Made by a program: the position numbers and the translations under genes. Below are positions 11,935 through 24,804 of a stretch of 64,000 nucleotides of DNA, in pieces. The notes under the pieces were generated by a model. It saw nothing but the letters and a program-made list of their open reading frames with translations, was not told the origin of the DNA and did no database searches. Every line of letters begins with the position of its first letter. The stretch's first letter is position 1. Origin of the DNA: Dicaeum eximium (lineage: Eukaryota; Chordata; Aves; Passeriformes; Dicaeidae); contig VWZP01005658.1 of the NCBI GenBank assembly GCA_013396995.1, positions 1,821,909 to 1,885,908 of the forward strand, written 5' to 3'.

Positions 11935-14900
11935 CTGGAAAATAAGGACAGAACATGTTTGTTACAAAGCTTGACAAAAAGGTACATTTTGTGAGAAAAT
12001 ACAAAAAATACTTCACATTTCTTTCATGACATTTCTGTCAAATCCATGGATGCTTTGTGGAAAAAAATATTTTTCAAACAAGTTATGACAGGTCTGATTT
12101 TAAAATCGACGTTTTGTAATCCCAAACCAATTAGTTTCTCCCTGTCACTGCCTCTGTAAAATGCCCAGTGGTGATTAGTTCCCATGCTGTGCCCTGTGCA
12201 AGCAAACACATTCCCCAGAGCTGTCTCCAAGCCTCACATACCCATAGAAGACTCTTCAAGAGATACAATCTTAATACTGCAATGACCCTCGTTCCAGCCT
12301 CAATTCCTTTGCAAAAACACATTAAAGTTACTTCTTCATTAAAGTTACTTATTCATTACTTCAGGAAGGTTTGAGAACCCAAAACTCCCTCGTGCCACGC
12401 TGGCTGCATTGCCAGGTACCCACAAGATCAGCAGCTCTCTTTACATCAGCCACTACATCCAATTTGGTGTTCAACCAAAGACCAGATACAGGGACAGGTT
12501 TAGCACAGCTGGGAGGTGCTGAGGGAACGTGGCACAGTCACACACTGCTGCTCTCAAGGGGCACTGAGCGAGCTTTCTGCTCGTCCTGTCGCTCACCCAG
12601 CGGTGGCCAGAGAAGGGGCTCTCTCTCGCCTGCCTGGGCTGCTCTTGCTGCTCCTGCCTTCCCCTCAGCCTAGAGCTGCCCTGGCTGACCATGGCCATGA
12701 CTCCCAAGATTTCTCACAGCTTTCCTCTCAGCAGCACCTCCGTAAAAGAGAGCTGGAGTTTGATATAATACTGACAATCAGTCCCTGTATCTCTTCTGTA
12801 CTCCCCACCTCTCTCTCTGAGGAAATTTATAATGAATGTCTGTTTAAACCTAAGTAACTCTAGTGATAGCACACATTTCTCCCTTCTGCTGCGGATGGCA
12901 GTAAAGAGGCCATGAGCAGTGCAGTCCCCAAAGTAGGTATTTCTGGCTGAAGGAAGGCAAAGCAAAGTTAGTTAAATCAACACATCAGCTGGCAGTTTGG
13001 AGTGGGGACACCCAAACACACAGCACAGTCCTTGGGGTAATGCTGTGGTACGAACAGATGCCTACCCTGAGAACTGATCACCATTTCTTCATGTGGGTGA
13101 AGGAATGAATATATAGAGTGCATATAGTATACAACACATGAAAAAATAGGTTACACCTTTCTCATTTAAGAAAAAAAGTCTATGATAACTATTTTAAGGA
13201 AACATACCAGTGTAAGGATAGGATGTAATAGATTTGGGGTTTTGTCCAAGACTTGTAATTTGCAATGTGAGGGCAGTGAGCTAGAACCCAGCAGATGTGA
13301 CCTGTAAATCTGTACAGTGTAAAGCTAGATGTTATGTCCATTCTGGAGCAGCTGTGATTTTGTTAACTACAGATGCTCATAGCATAAGAAAGTTTAATAC
13401 TATAAAGAGTCACACAGTCATTACACAAACATCTGTTGGTTAGCAATTTGAACTTTTTACCTGCGAAGGGTGGTCCAAACAAAGCAGATATTCCATTGGC
13501 ACAAATGATGATGCCATAGGCATTTGCAAGGTGTTTAGTTCCAACTAAATCTTCAGTCACAACAGGCATTAGAGAAAAATAGCCACTAGAAAATCCTATT
13601 AGAGCACAAACCACAGCCAGGCCAATGTATGTCTGCATTAGAGGCAAAGTAAGAATGCAGGTGACCAGGGTAAAGTTAGCCATGAGGAAGACATTCCATG
13701 TGCTGATGCAGGGGAGATCAGAGATGATTCCAAGAATCACTTTACCAAAAATATGAACAATGGCTATAATGGATGTCAAAGGAAATACATTGTCCTGCCT
13801 AGATAAGTTGTACTGCTTGACTATTTCTGGAAGGTGAATAAAGGGAATGACAAAGCTGCTATAGGCAAACAAAGCCCAAATGATAAAGGCCACGAATACT
13901 CTATTGGTAAACAGTGATGCAGCTCCAAAGTAGCTGGAGTACCAGAGGGCAAAGCCCTTCCTGACTGTAACTGTCAGCTGGCTCAGTGTCTTAAAGAGGC
14001 GCAGTCCATACATGCTCCTTCCACTTCCAGGTTTACCTCCAATTTCTGTGTGCTGCACACTGCCAAGCACTTCTTCATTTTCTGCCTCTTCTTTTTTCTC
14101 TGGTTCTTCACCAAGGACTCCGTTAGATTTTATAGTCTCTGTGGAATGGGACAGAGCTTTTGCCCGATTTTCTTCACGATCATTTCTCACCACATATTTT
14201 TCATGGAGGTCTTTGGGAGAGAGCGGTCTCATGAGTGCCCCGCAGACACAAAGGTTCAGGGAGATGGCCCCCTGGATGAACATGGCATTCCTCCACCCAA
14301 ACTCAGTGCAGAGGTACTTCAGTAAGGCAGTCATTAGGAAAGCTCCAAACCCTGTTCCCGTGGTACTGAGCCCTTGTGCAAGTGCTCTTCTTTTCTGAAA
14401 ATACTGCCCTACCATGACCACTGCAGGCAGATAAACCATGCCACTTCCAATGCCTATAAAAAAAATTAAATAAATCTGAACTCTTTGCCAGCAACATAAA
14501 CAGCAATTTAAAAAAATCAGTTTTATTCCTCACTTTTAAGCATAGTAGTAAAACCAACAATAAATGTTTATTTTTTGTGAGGCTGTGAGGGAAGCGGAGC
14601 CCTGAGGGGAGGGGCCCTTCGGAAACTGCTGAGGGTGGCTGCGGATGGGGAGGTGAGGTTGGGATCGGAGGGATGAACTGAAGGCAGCAGCCAGGAGCAG
14701 TTTTGCTTGTGCATTCAGCCTTTGCTTTATCTACTAAGCTCTCTCTATCCTATTTTTACCTTTCTGATTCTCTCCCCATCCCACTGTGGGAGAGGGAGTG
14801 AGCAGCTGTGTGCAGCTTAGCTGCCTACCAGCTGTAACCCACTCCACCCTTTAAAATGGGTTTGCAAGCAGTGCTAAATTACCATAACCCAGTATTTTAT

Positions 14901-16518
14901 TAATGTGGAGCAACCTCTGGACAAAAACATCTGTTATTCTTTCCTGTAACAAGGAAAGGAGTTAGGTAGATATGAAATTAATCTTTAAATTTTACTTGTC
15001 AGAGTTGGGTTACAGTAACTCCCCTAATTAGAAATGTCCTTTAATGTATTCACCTGGGTGAAACTGATAAAGGTTCCACCTTCACCTGGCAAATTTAAAT
15101 GACAACAGAAGTCACTGGGCCAATCCACTGAGTAAATAAATTTCCTAAAAAGATAACAGGCTGTAAAAAGTGTGAAAGCGGAGTTTGATTAACTTTACAG
15201 TCTACCTTCCCTATTTACTCACTCAAATAAGCTTCCAAGGAATCAAAAAGAATGGAAAGAACCTTCAAACATTAGTGCAGCTCTCACCAGCTGTCACTCC
15301 AAAGGTGAGGAAGAGGTAGTGCACATTTGAGGCGTAGGCACTCAGTGTCCAGCCCAGGGCATTCAGTATCCCTCCAATGATGGCTGTGGTGCGGCACCCA
15401 CACATGCTGATGAATAAACCAATGAAAGGACCTGTTCAAAAACATGAAAGAAATGGTGAATTATTTATTTAATACTTTGTGCTCTAATAATTTTTCACCT
15501 TAAATTTCTTAATGTTTTAAATAAAATGTTAAAACATCAGGCAACTCATGCAACTCAGTTTATTTTTCATATTACTTCTTAAAATCATGGAAAGAGAAAT
15601 ACAACCAACTGATTAAATACCTTGCAAAACCTGTAAGACCTACAATCAAAGTTGCCCCATGAAGAAGGGACAGTTTAAACAGAGGAATAAGCTGAAACAA
15701 TTGTTCCCAATGCTGATGCTATGCGAATGCAAGACATTTTCACAAGCAACAAGAAGTTAAGCATTTTATCTTGTTTTCAGTAGAATAATTTAGGCAGATG
15801 TAAACCTAACTTTTTCAGTCTTCATTTAGGGAGTGATCGGTGTGTATGTACATATATACACAAGCATTTCCTCCAGATATTATTTTGGGTTGATCCAACT
15901 ACAACTAAAAAAAATACATTTTCATTCAGCTGCCAAACTGAAATATAAACTGTGTTAATTCAGTCTTTTCTCCTCACAGACAGAGTATGGCAAGGACTCC
16001 AAGCTTCACAGATCATGTTTTCTTAATTCTAGTCAGACCTGGAAGTCACAGGCTTCCTTTCCTGCTCATGCAGTCTCCTGGTCTGTCTTCCCTGTCATCG
16101 TCCCTGTTACTCCCTTTCTCCATCTAGGTTGTAAAATTTGTCTTGGTGACTTTAAAAGGACAGCTTGGGACAACCATAAGAAAATATTTTAGGGATGAAT
16201 GGAAAACATATTCTAAAAAGATATAGAGCTTTAAAATACGTGATGCTGGCACATACCTACAATAAGCGTGATGCCCATGCTGAGGGAACTAACCCAGGCT
16301 GTTAAGCCACGGCTTTGATTAAACTCTTCAAGCCACTCCATGTTGAGTATTCCAAGGGCCATTTGGGATCCCATGATGAGTATGTGCACAAGGAAAGAGG
16401 AAAGTACAATCATCCAAGCCCATCCTCCATCGATGTTTGGATTAGGTTTAATTGGCTTACTTGCAACTTTTGAGTCATCTCCAAAATCATACCCAATATC
16501 CTCTCGACTAGCATACAT
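11786..16518 (-). CDS. SLC16A14: SLC16A14, monocarboxylate transporter 14 (4 coding exons)
   Basis: SLC16A14 (MCT14) is a 12-helix major facilitator superfamily protein of the monocarboxylate transporter family in the plasma membrane; its substrate is poorly defined. Joining 16518-16257, 15431-15288, 14453-13461 and 11934-11786 gives an uninterrupted 515-codon frame, close to the roughly 510 residues of mammalian MCT14. All three introns are phase 1 with GT-AG ends, and each splits a glycine codon. The N-terminus MYASREDIGYDF matches MCT14, not other family members. The MCT signature DGGWAW is at residues 30-35. The second family motif, YFQKRRALAQG followed by a glycine-rich turn, is at 153-172. 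A charged glutamate/lysine-rich loop at about 220-290 separates the two six-helix halves. The tail ends EKSTEEAQA. The start ATG at 16516-16518 is chosen by homology. The gene is convergent with the FBXO36 pseudogene. Confidence 0.96.
11935..13460 (-). other. SLC16A14 last intron
   Basis: A 1.5-kb intron between the large central exon and the last exon. No embedded gene or recognised repeat was found. Short open frames here have no family resemblance. Confidence 0.85.
13461..14453 (-). CDS. SLC16A14: SLC16A14 large central exon
   Basis: This 993-base exon encodes residues 136-466. It contains the YFQKRRALAQG family motif, the end of the first helix bundle, the charged central loop, and most of the second bundle, including RVFVAFIIWALFAYSSFVIP and ANAYGIIICANGISALFGPP. 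A long acceptor tract ends TTTATAG and the donor is GTAAAAAG. The open frame continues into the intron after the donor, but that extension has no homology. Confidence 0.96.
14454..15287 (-). other. SLC16A14 intron between second and third coding exons
   Basis: An 834-base phase-1 intron with GT-AG ends. A somewhat GC-richer patch at about 14580-14700 shows no feature I can name. Confidence 0.85.
15288..15431 (-). CDS. SLC16A14: SLC16A14 second coding exon
   Basis: This 144-base exon encodes residues 88-135 (PFIGLFISMCGCRTTAIIGG onward, ending LTFGVTA), covering helices 2-4 of the N-terminal half. The acceptor is TTTTTGAACAG and the donor GTGAGAG. Both borders are phase 1. Confidence 0.95.
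15432..16256 (-). other. SLC16A14 intron between first and second coding exons
   Basis: An 825-base phase-1 intron. Nothing was recognised beyond a short alternating TA/CA tract near 15850. Confidence 0.85.
16257..16518 (-). CDS. SLC16A14: SLC16A14 first coding exon
   Basis: It encodes residues 1-87 plus the first base of codon 88: the cytoplasmic N-terminus, the DGGWAW signature and the first helix (about 34-54), and the start of the second helix. The donor reads GTAG followed by GTATGT. Upstream, two possible acceptors serve the 5'UTR part of the exon: TTTTTAG ending at about 16558 and TTGCTTCAG about 20 bases nearer the ATG. Confidence 0.95.
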
Positions 16519-17375
16519 TTTCTCCACAGTAATCTGAAGCAAATGCAGTAAATACCTAAAAATACATACAAAATAATGAGATTTTGTAGTTTGGTTATGG
16601 TGAATGCCATAAATCACTATCATATTTCACCACCGTAGTTAGTGCAGTTGTAGTGAATACTGTGACTTCATCGTTCAAATGTAAAATGCTTAGAATTAAT
16701 TTATTTCATTGTGTAAGTTGTTATCATGGCTGTCTATGCAGGAGTATTTACAGGCTGACAGTAGGCTGCATTATTTCCATTACTATCTATTTTACTTACT
16801 TTTAGGTGGCTGAGAGCTCTCACTCTTCATGAGTTGACTGTGGCCACAAAAAAAGATTGGTCTCTCTCTGTATATTACTCCTCTGTGTCACTTTCTGCTG
16901 TCTCAGTAAGATGAAATGCCTTTGTGTTCAAGTTCATAAAGCTTGGAGTAAAGAAGTGAAATCCTGAAGCAATAAGTAGATGAAGTTACCACATCTTTTC
17001 AGAGGAAACCAGTTTGGGGATGTATTTCTTCCTTAGCAGTGGAAGAACAAGAATCAAGACAGCAAAAGATAAGGAATTCAGATTCTTAATTTTCAAAATG
17101 TTTTGCTTACATGAATCACAATGAGGCAATTGTTAATGCTTCTCTGGAAAGCTTTTTAATAGAGTCAACGTGACAACAGTTTGCTGTTATGCTTTCAGTT
17201 TCCATAGTATTAATCTTTAGAATGCTACTAAAAACAAAGAATTCTTTCAAATTAATGTCGAGCACAAAGGATGACCGCGAGTTACCCCGCTGCGGCACCG
17301 CGCTCCTGGCCCCCCGCGCCTCCCAGGGGCCGCCGCCCCCGGCCCCGGGAGCCCCGCGCCGGGACGGCCCGGGAC

Positions 17376-17405
17376 AGCCCAGCCCAGCCCAGCCCAGCCC
17401 AGCCC
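17376..17405. repeat. AGCCC pentamer repeat, 6 copies
   Basis: Six uninterrupted AGCCC units lie in the CpG island, just inside the first intron of SLC16A14. They may vary in copy number between individuals. Confidence 0.85.
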
Positions 17406-17518
17406 TGCCCCGCACAGCCCAGCGCGCCTCTGCCGCCCGCGGCGCGACCGCTCCGCGTTCCCCTCCCGCTCCGGTGCCGCTGCCGTGTGGCGGCTCCGGC
17501 TCCTCCCGCGGTACTCAC

Positions 17519-17700
17519 CGCGTCGAGCTCCACCAACGCCGCCGTCCCTGAGCGCCTCGGCGCCCGGCCCCGCTCTCAGCCCAACCCGCGGCGCTGCTCC
17601 GCGCCCCGGGACGCCGGGGGCTGCTGCGGGCTCCGGTGCCCACCTGCGCCCGGCTCCGCTCAGCGCCCGCGCCAGCTCAGCCTCGCCCGCGCTCGCCGCT
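17519..17700 (-). other. SLC16A14: Probable non-coding first exon of SLC16A14
   Basis: On the minus strand a strong splice donor (GACGCG followed by GTGAGTACC) has its GT at 17518-17517, within a CpG island about 1 kb upstream of the start codon. This fits a 5'UTR-only first exon, as I recall for SLC16A14 in other vertebrates. The upstream limit at about 17700 is a guess; no TATA box is evident. Confidence 0.55.
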
Positions 17701-19479
17701 CTGGGGCTTATTTTCCATTGGAGTGCGGCACCGGTCTGGGGCCGCCTGCCCCCCAGGCAGCTCGTCCTCTGCACCGCCTTGTCTCCATTCCCTGCAATTT
17801 CAAATCTCCACGCTCTTTCATTCCTGCGATACCGGCTAATTCTGGTTTGGCGGAGCAGATTTGCAATCCTCTCACATGCACACTCTTGTGGCTGAATGAA
17901 GTTTATTGCTGCACAGGTTATGGCCGGAAATTTACATCCCTGAGAGCTGGAGGATATGATCCAATAAAATCAACCAGTACCGAGATTTTAACGGCCTTTG
18001 AATATGTTTATGTCAGAGTGGCTGGTTGAATTTATGTATCCAAACCACTCCGACAATGCAGCTTGGGATGTTTCACTGTGTGGTACCTTATTTGCACAAT
18101 AAATAAGTTTCAAAAATATTCCTCCCTTGGGAGAAGAGCTGCAAAAATACATTCGTTTTCTAGACCAGTATCCACTCCTCAGCTGGATCTTTCTAAGCAA
18201 CCTAAGGTTTGAGAATTGAGGTTTACATTCTGCAATTCATTGCTCTATTTGCAGTGAATATACCCAGGCTAAGGTGACTGTATGCCACCACACATAACTT
18301 TAATTCTCAGAGATTCTTGATGTCCTAGCAGTGCATTGAGCTGTTCAAATGAAGGCTGTTCAAGAAGACATAAAAAGTATCTTGAAAGAAGACAAAATGA
18401 GGAAAGGCCAACAGGAATGTTTTGTGTTACACATACTGCCTATGTGCAAAACACTGCATAGAATCTGTTAGAGAAGAAATGGTCTGAAGAGGGTTAAAAT
18501 ATTAATTTGGGACTTTTAAAATATTTTTTCTACATTTTCACTTGACTCTTTCCTCCATCTACTGATAAATGCAAGTCTGATCTGTTTTTTTCATTTAAAA
18601 ATGTGCTGTTCCATTATGGATCTAATTTATCAAATATATCAGTATGAAAGTCTTCTATCTGGGTTGGGTTCAAGTGTGTGGCAGACTATGAATTATTGCT
18701 AGAGCTTCAGTCTTTACATAAAACTTATGCTACTTTGCATTGCAGTCTTCAAAAATAAACCCTTTCGCAGAATAAATAACTAGATTCATGTCAGAGACTT
18801 GTGATTGGGTTTATTTATGCCTCCTTCATAAACAAAACTAGATTTCTATTTTAAAAGGCTGTAATAGTGCATTGCAAATGTGTGTCATTCTACAGCACAC
18901 GTGTTCCCTGGTTATTTAATCTTTTACAATAATACCTTTCTCAATAGTGTATGGGTACTGGTATCCCAGAATTTAATTTATAACTTGACATTAGCTTTTT
19001 GACTGGAGTCTGGTTTCTTAAAAGACTTAATGCTAGGGGCTTGGCACTTGAAATTTGCTTCTTATCAACTAGTGTTATTACTCAAGTTTGAGACACGCTT
19101 GGATTTATGAATTATCTAACATGATAACATTCTTTATTAAGTCTGCCACAGAAACAGATTTGACTGGCTATTAACCCAGTGCCTCCAGTACCTGAGATGC
19201 TGCCTATATGCCTAAATCCTTGTGCCAACAGAGATTTGATCCAATGGAGAATTCATTCAGCTGTGTCATACTGCTTCAGCAGTTTTGGTTCATATACCAC
19301 AGTGGTTCTGGGCTATAGTCTTGGATTTTTGTTGTCCCTTGGGAAGTTGAGTATGTGTGGATCTGCTTGAATTGACCATTAAACTGTGCAGGTCTAACAG
19401 CAAGAGTACAAATTATGTTCAGTCAGGAAAAAAGTCCATTTTGTAAGAATGGAGAGGACAATTCTATGGTATCAGAAAA
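17671..19479. repeat. 1,809-base duplicated segment, copy A
   Basis: This block recurs at 22996-24804 with a constant offset of 5,325 bases. I found no difference in the stretches compared. Copy A ends exactly at a single N (19480). It starts within the SLC16A14 promoter island and otherwise contains AT-rich DNA without coding sequence. Confidence 0.95.
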
Positions 19480-19480
19480 N
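19480..19480. other. Single-N contig join
   Basis: One undetermined base marks the exact end of duplicated copy A. Single Ns of this kind usually mark contig ends placed next to each other by a scaffolder. Confidence 0.8.
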
Positions 19481-22400
19481 TAATGTCAATGCCTATCAGA
19501 ATCAAACTGAGTGGTAGTTACACGGATAGGTGTACATAGGATCAGGTCACACTAGCTTAATTTGATTACTTTGATTTATTCTGTTGTTACTCTAAGTGAA
19601 GATTGCTACACAAGGTGAAAATTTCAAAACTACTTTTAATTGATTAACAGTCAAGGTGCATAATCCAGTTTTCCCTCCATCTGATTTCTGCTGCAACAGA
19701 TTCAAATCTTACCCAACAGTGGAGCACCATGTAGGTTCCCATGGAGACTAAAAATGCAATGATACAAATTACCAGAGATGGTAATTTTTTGTCTTCTTTT
19801 CTTCTCCAGAGAAATAAAAAGAAACATCAGCTTCACGACAGTGGAAAGGGAAAGAAGTTATCAAAAATTGTTTTAAAAAGCTCCTTATGTCTCCTGTGAG
19901 CTCTCAGAATGTGTGCCTCTGGGCTGGCTCCTCACTGCTGCAAACAGGCAGTGAACAGACAAACCCAGATTCTGTACCAACTGAAATTTTGTGTTTAAAT
20001 ACCTGAGTACATTTTGCTTCTCAAGTTACCACCTTTCCAAACCGTTTTACTTTTTTTCTTATTGCTAGATAAGCACACAGAGAAGGGCCTGGGGCACTCC
20101 ACAGTACTCCCCAGCTGGAGTCAGAGCTGGCCAGTCCCAGACACCAGTGAACCCCTGTTGATTCGTGCAGCCTCTCCAGCCTGGCTGTGCCTAAGTCCCC
20201 TTGGTACTCAAGTGCCACCTGCCCCTTCCTCGCCGTGCAGGTAATCGTGTGAAACTGAGGGCAGCTTGAGCATGTAGGTTCTTCTGAGAGCACACTGATC
20301 TGCCTCAGAAGTGAGCTGCAGCTAAAATGTGTTGCACTCCTGGTAGCAAATCTTTCAGAGATGGATGTTCTATAGTGACTAAGTTGCCATTAGCACTAAC
20401 TTGGCCATGAGAGGTATTGGTGACACGGTGAGGAAGAACAAGAACTGCGCACATTTAACACTTGCTGCACAGGCAGATAAGCTGGGATCAATTGAGGAGT
20501 TGCCAATGGAAATGGATACTGAAATGCCTTCCAGGCTTTTCCTTTCCAAACTGGGAAACAGAAAACGGGGATAGTGCTTAGAGGTCCTTCTAGAGGTCCT
20601 GCAGGGTGTTTGAGGCAGGACAGGCAGCAAGGGAACAAGTCAGAGCCATGCGGTGGTGCAGACTGGTTTTTTGACCATAAAAGGACTGCCTGGTCACAAT
20701 TATTAAATTATATTATTAATTAAATTAAAGAGGACAGCCTTAGTCATAATTATACCTCACTCTTCCTCTGCAAAAGCTAGGTCTTAAAGATGACATCTCA
20801 ACCCTTTCCTAATAACGCACTTGGAGCCAGATCCTCTGTTGCTGTAGGTTACAGGACTACTTACAGAGGATTCAGCCCACTCACAAGGCAGAGAGAGACT
20901 GGGTGCAAAAAGGTGATAAACACAGTGAATAATCATGCTAATGGGAAATAATGAGAAGAGGCAGAATGAGAAGGGAAATCTCAAGCTGTTGCACGTGCTC
21001 TGCATAAGATTGATGAAAATGTATCAGGGATATTACAGTGCATCTTAGATAATGGAATACAAAATTATGTAACTGAAGATTCAGCATCAAGATTAAATGT
21101 GAAGGCTCACCTTTCTCTCATACTTTTGAGTGGTTTTGTGCACACCTGAATCCTGATACTGGATACAAAAAATTTATTCTTTGGATAGGAAATAGGCATA
21201 TCTTTTACCTATTTTAAATTATTTGAAGAAAAATAATTGATGTTGAGCTGCAAAGTTATGACACTCCTCCCTGCAGTCTTGCTGACAGAACTGGCTTAGA
21301 TTGAGTAGATCCAAGTTAATGTCATGCTTGTATCAACCCCCACAACTCTTCAGAAAATGCATATATTTTCCATTTGAACTGAGTTCTTGTTTATTACTAC
21401 TTTCATACCATTACCTTTTCACAAAGGTCACAAGTTCAGAGTGAATACACTCAAAAGCAGGGGAGATCATCTCCAATAACTGCACAAACTCTCAGTCTCT
21501 GGATAAAGCAAGGATTGGATGCCTAGATCCCCTTCCCAGGACAGACTGATCATCCCAAGGCCGGTTGGACCCAGGAGAAAGGCACATACCTGCCTTCCAC
21601 CTTCTTCCCACACAGCACTGCCAAGAACAGGCTCATGAAACGCAGAGGAGCCAAATGAACTCTTTACAATTGTGAAATCCTAGAGAAACTGTAACGAAAA
21701 TGACAGCAGCTGATGAAGCCAGCAGTTTCCCCAACAGGCAAGGAAGAGAAGATCGACTCACAGTAACAGTGTTTGAATACAGCTCCTCAGAAAGAATTTC
21801 ATTTAAAAGCAGGAGAATCTGAATTCTGATTTGGTCACCTGGAAAAAACGAGATGATGGTTTTTTTCCCCCAGAAAAGCTTTTTAGATGTTTTTTATGTG
21901 CACACAAAGTATGCAGAGCTCATAGAAAAATGGCCCAAGCATTAGTGCCTGCAAAGATGCTGAGCTTTTTTGAAAACCTGACTCATGAGCTATTTTAGGG
22001 ACAAATGCAGGTGCTGTAATAAAACCTAAGTTAGCAGCAAAACACCCAAGTTCCATGTACCATCAGTGGAGCTATGGCTGTCTAGCTTGTAGTTCAACTA
22101 GATCACTGAAAAATATCTGCTCTTGCTATAAAAAGTCCATATGATGAATAATTTACATATATTTGGTCAACTTCCTCCAGCATTTGACTGCTCCTGTGTT
22201 AAAAATTACAGAATAAAATTGTACTTTAAAGGTAGTTCCAATGGATAACTCATAAATGCATTATTACTAGTAATGAGTTTTACTTTGTAATATTCCCAGT
22301 AAACATGCCACATGTAATTATTTGGTTGATGAAGGCATACAGAGGAAACATTGCTAAAAATATGGTTTATTTTGGTTGTCATATGTTTCGGCAGTCTGAC

Positions 22401-22994
22401 TTCACCTTGCTAACAGACCAAGCACTTCAGCTGTCAGCAACTTCACGGCGATGTGGACACGCCACCTCCGTCAGTCAGAGCCCCAGTGCATAAAACTGCG
22501 TGCCCAGAAAGGAACACAAAATCAGGGAAATTAAATGCTTAAAAGGCTAAACTAATTGCCAGGGTCACAAGTTTGCGTGAAGTCGGCAGCAGTTCCGTTT
22601 CCAGAGCAGGGGTGCTGCCCTGCTGCCCCTCCCTGAGGGATGTTCCCAAGCCCTGCTCAGGCGGCCACCCCTGGGTGCTGCCGTGCCCTGGTGTGACCCA
22701 CGCGTGGTGCCCGTCCCCGGGCACAGCGGCATTGGCTCGGATAGTGGACAGTTTTCTCTCCTTGGTCCCAAGGGCTTGGAAGCTTGTATCAGACGTGCAC
22801 TTTTATTTTGTACAGGCTTACAGCCCGTTTCGGGAGCAGCCCGAAGGCAGGGGATGTACTTTTTTCTCCCAAGAGAACAGCTCTGGGAGCTTCACACGCG
22901 ACGCCTTCCCATCACTCCGGTTCACCTATGCGAAGCACGGCTGGGGCGGGGACGGCCGCCACCGCCCGGCCCGCGGGGCCGCCACAGGGACAGA
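19481..22994. other. 3.5-kb interposed contig, no genes found
   Basis: This stretch is bounded by single Ns and lies between the two identical copies. It is mostly ordinary non-coding DNA. Its last 100 bases or so turn sharply GC- and CpG-rich, as if the contig had stopped inside a CpG island. It may belong elsewhere or represent an alternative path. No coding sequence was recognised. Confidence 0.6.
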
Positions 22995-22995
22995 N
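22995..22995. other. Single-N contig join
   Basis: One undetermined base immediately precedes duplicated copy B. With the N at 19480 it delimits the interposed contig. Confidence 0.8.
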
Positions 22996-24804
22996 GCCAG
23001 CTCAGCCTCGCCCGCGCTCGCCGCTCTGGGGCTTATTTTCCATTGGAGTGCGGCACCGGTCTGGGGCCGCCTGCCCCCCAGGCAGCTCGTCCTCTGCACC
23101 GCCTTGTCTCCATTCCCTGCAATTTCAAATCTCCACGCTCTTTCATTCCTGCGATACCGGCTAATTCTGGTTTGGCGGAGCAGATTTGCAATCCTCTCAC
23201 ATGCACACTCTTGTGGCTGAATGAAGTTTATTGCTGCACAGGTTATGGCCGGAAATTTACATCCCTGAGAGCTGGAGGATATGATCCAATAAAATCAACC
23301 AGTACCGAGATTTTAACGGCCTTTGAATATGTTTATGTCAGAGTGGCTGGTTGAATTTATGTATCCAAACCACTCCGACAATGCAGCTTGGGATGTTTCA
23401 CTGTGTGGTACCTTATTTGCACAATAAATAAGTTTCAAAAATATTCCTCCCTTGGGAGAAGAGCTGCAAAAATACATTCGTTTTCTAGACCAGTATCCAC
23501 TCCTCAGCTGGATCTTTCTAAGCAACCTAAGGTTTGAGAATTGAGGTTTACATTCTGCAATTCATTGCTCTATTTGCAGTGAATATACCCAGGCTAAGGT
23601 GACTGTATGCCACCACACATAACTTTAATTCTCAGAGATTCTTGATGTCCTAGCAGTGCATTGAGCTGTTCAAATGAAGGCTGTTCAAGAAGACATAAAA
23701 AGTATCTTGAAAGAAGACAAAATGAGGAAAGGCCAACAGGAATGTTTTGTGTTACACATACTGCCTATGTGCAAAACACTGCATAGAATCTGTTAGAGAA
23801 GAAATGGTCTGAAGAGGGTTAAAATATTAATTTGGGACTTTTAAAATATTTTTTCTACATTTTCACTTGACTCTTTCCTCCATCTACTGATAAATGCAAG
23901 TCTGATCTGTTTTTTTCATTTAAAAATGTGCTGTTCCATTATGGATCTAATTTATCAAATATATCAGTATGAAAGTCTTCTATCTGGGTTGGGTTCAAGT
24001 GTGTGGCAGACTATGAATTATTGCTAGAGCTTCAGTCTTTACATAAAACTTATGCTACTTTGCATTGCAGTCTTCAAAAATAAACCCTTTCGCAGAATAA
24101 ATAACTAGATTCATGTCAGAGACTTGTGATTGGGTTTATTTATGCCTCCTTCATAAACAAAACTAGATTTCTATTTTAAAAGGCTGTAATAGTGCATTGC
24201 AAATGTGTGTCATTCTACAGCACACGTGTTCCCTGGTTATTTAATCTTTTACAATAATACCTTTCTCAATAGTGTATGGGTACTGGTATCCCAGAATTTA
24301 ATTTATAACTTGACATTAGCTTTTTGACTGGAGTCTGGTTTCTTAAAAGACTTAATGCTAGGGGCTTGGCACTTGAAATTTGCTTCTTATCAACTAGTGT
24401 TATTACTCAAGTTTGAGACACGCTTGGATTTATGAATTATCTAACATGATAACATTCTTTATTAAGTCTGCCACAGAAACAGATTTGACTGGCTATTAAC
24501 CCAGTGCCTCCAGTACCTGAGATGCTGCCTATATGCCTAAATCCTTGTGCCAACAGAGATTTGATCCAATGGAGAATTCATTCAGCTGTGTCATACTGCT
24601 TCAGCAGTTTTGGTTCATATACCACAGTGGTTCTGGGCTATAGTCTTGGATTTTTGTTGTCCCTTGGGAAGTTGAGTATGTGTGGATCTGCTTGAATTGA
24701 CCATTAAACTGTGCAGGTCTAACAGCAAGAGTACAAATTATGTTCAGTCAGGAAAAAAGTCCATTTTGTAAGAATGGAGAGGACAATTCTATGGTATCAG
24801 AAAA
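22996..24804. repeat. 1,809-base duplicated segment, copy B
   Basis: This is the same sequence as 17671-19479. It starts directly after the N at 22995. It continues beyond 24804 into unique sequence, where copy A stops at its N. This is the pattern expected if one contig's end and another's start are the same locus. Confidence 0.95.

Larger units (their letters stand above)
17270..17720 (-). promoter_or_regulatory. CpG-island promoter of SLC16A14
   Basis: Very high GC and CpG density over about 450 bases surrounds the probable first-exon donor. It ends abruptly at both sides in AT-rich DNA. The position upstream of the first coding exon makes it the likely SLC16A14 promoter. Part of its upstream edge recurs at 22996, through the duplicated segment. 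Confidence 0.7.

Noticed and set aside
13363..13460. Extension of the SLC16A14 central exon frame past 13461
   Set aside because: A clear GTAAAAAG donor ends the exon, and the next exon resumes MCT homology in phase. The extension is intronic.
17282..18029. Long open frames through the SLC16A14 CpG island
   Set aside because: They are composition-driven, lie on both strands, and conflict with the 5'UTR and promoter interpretation.
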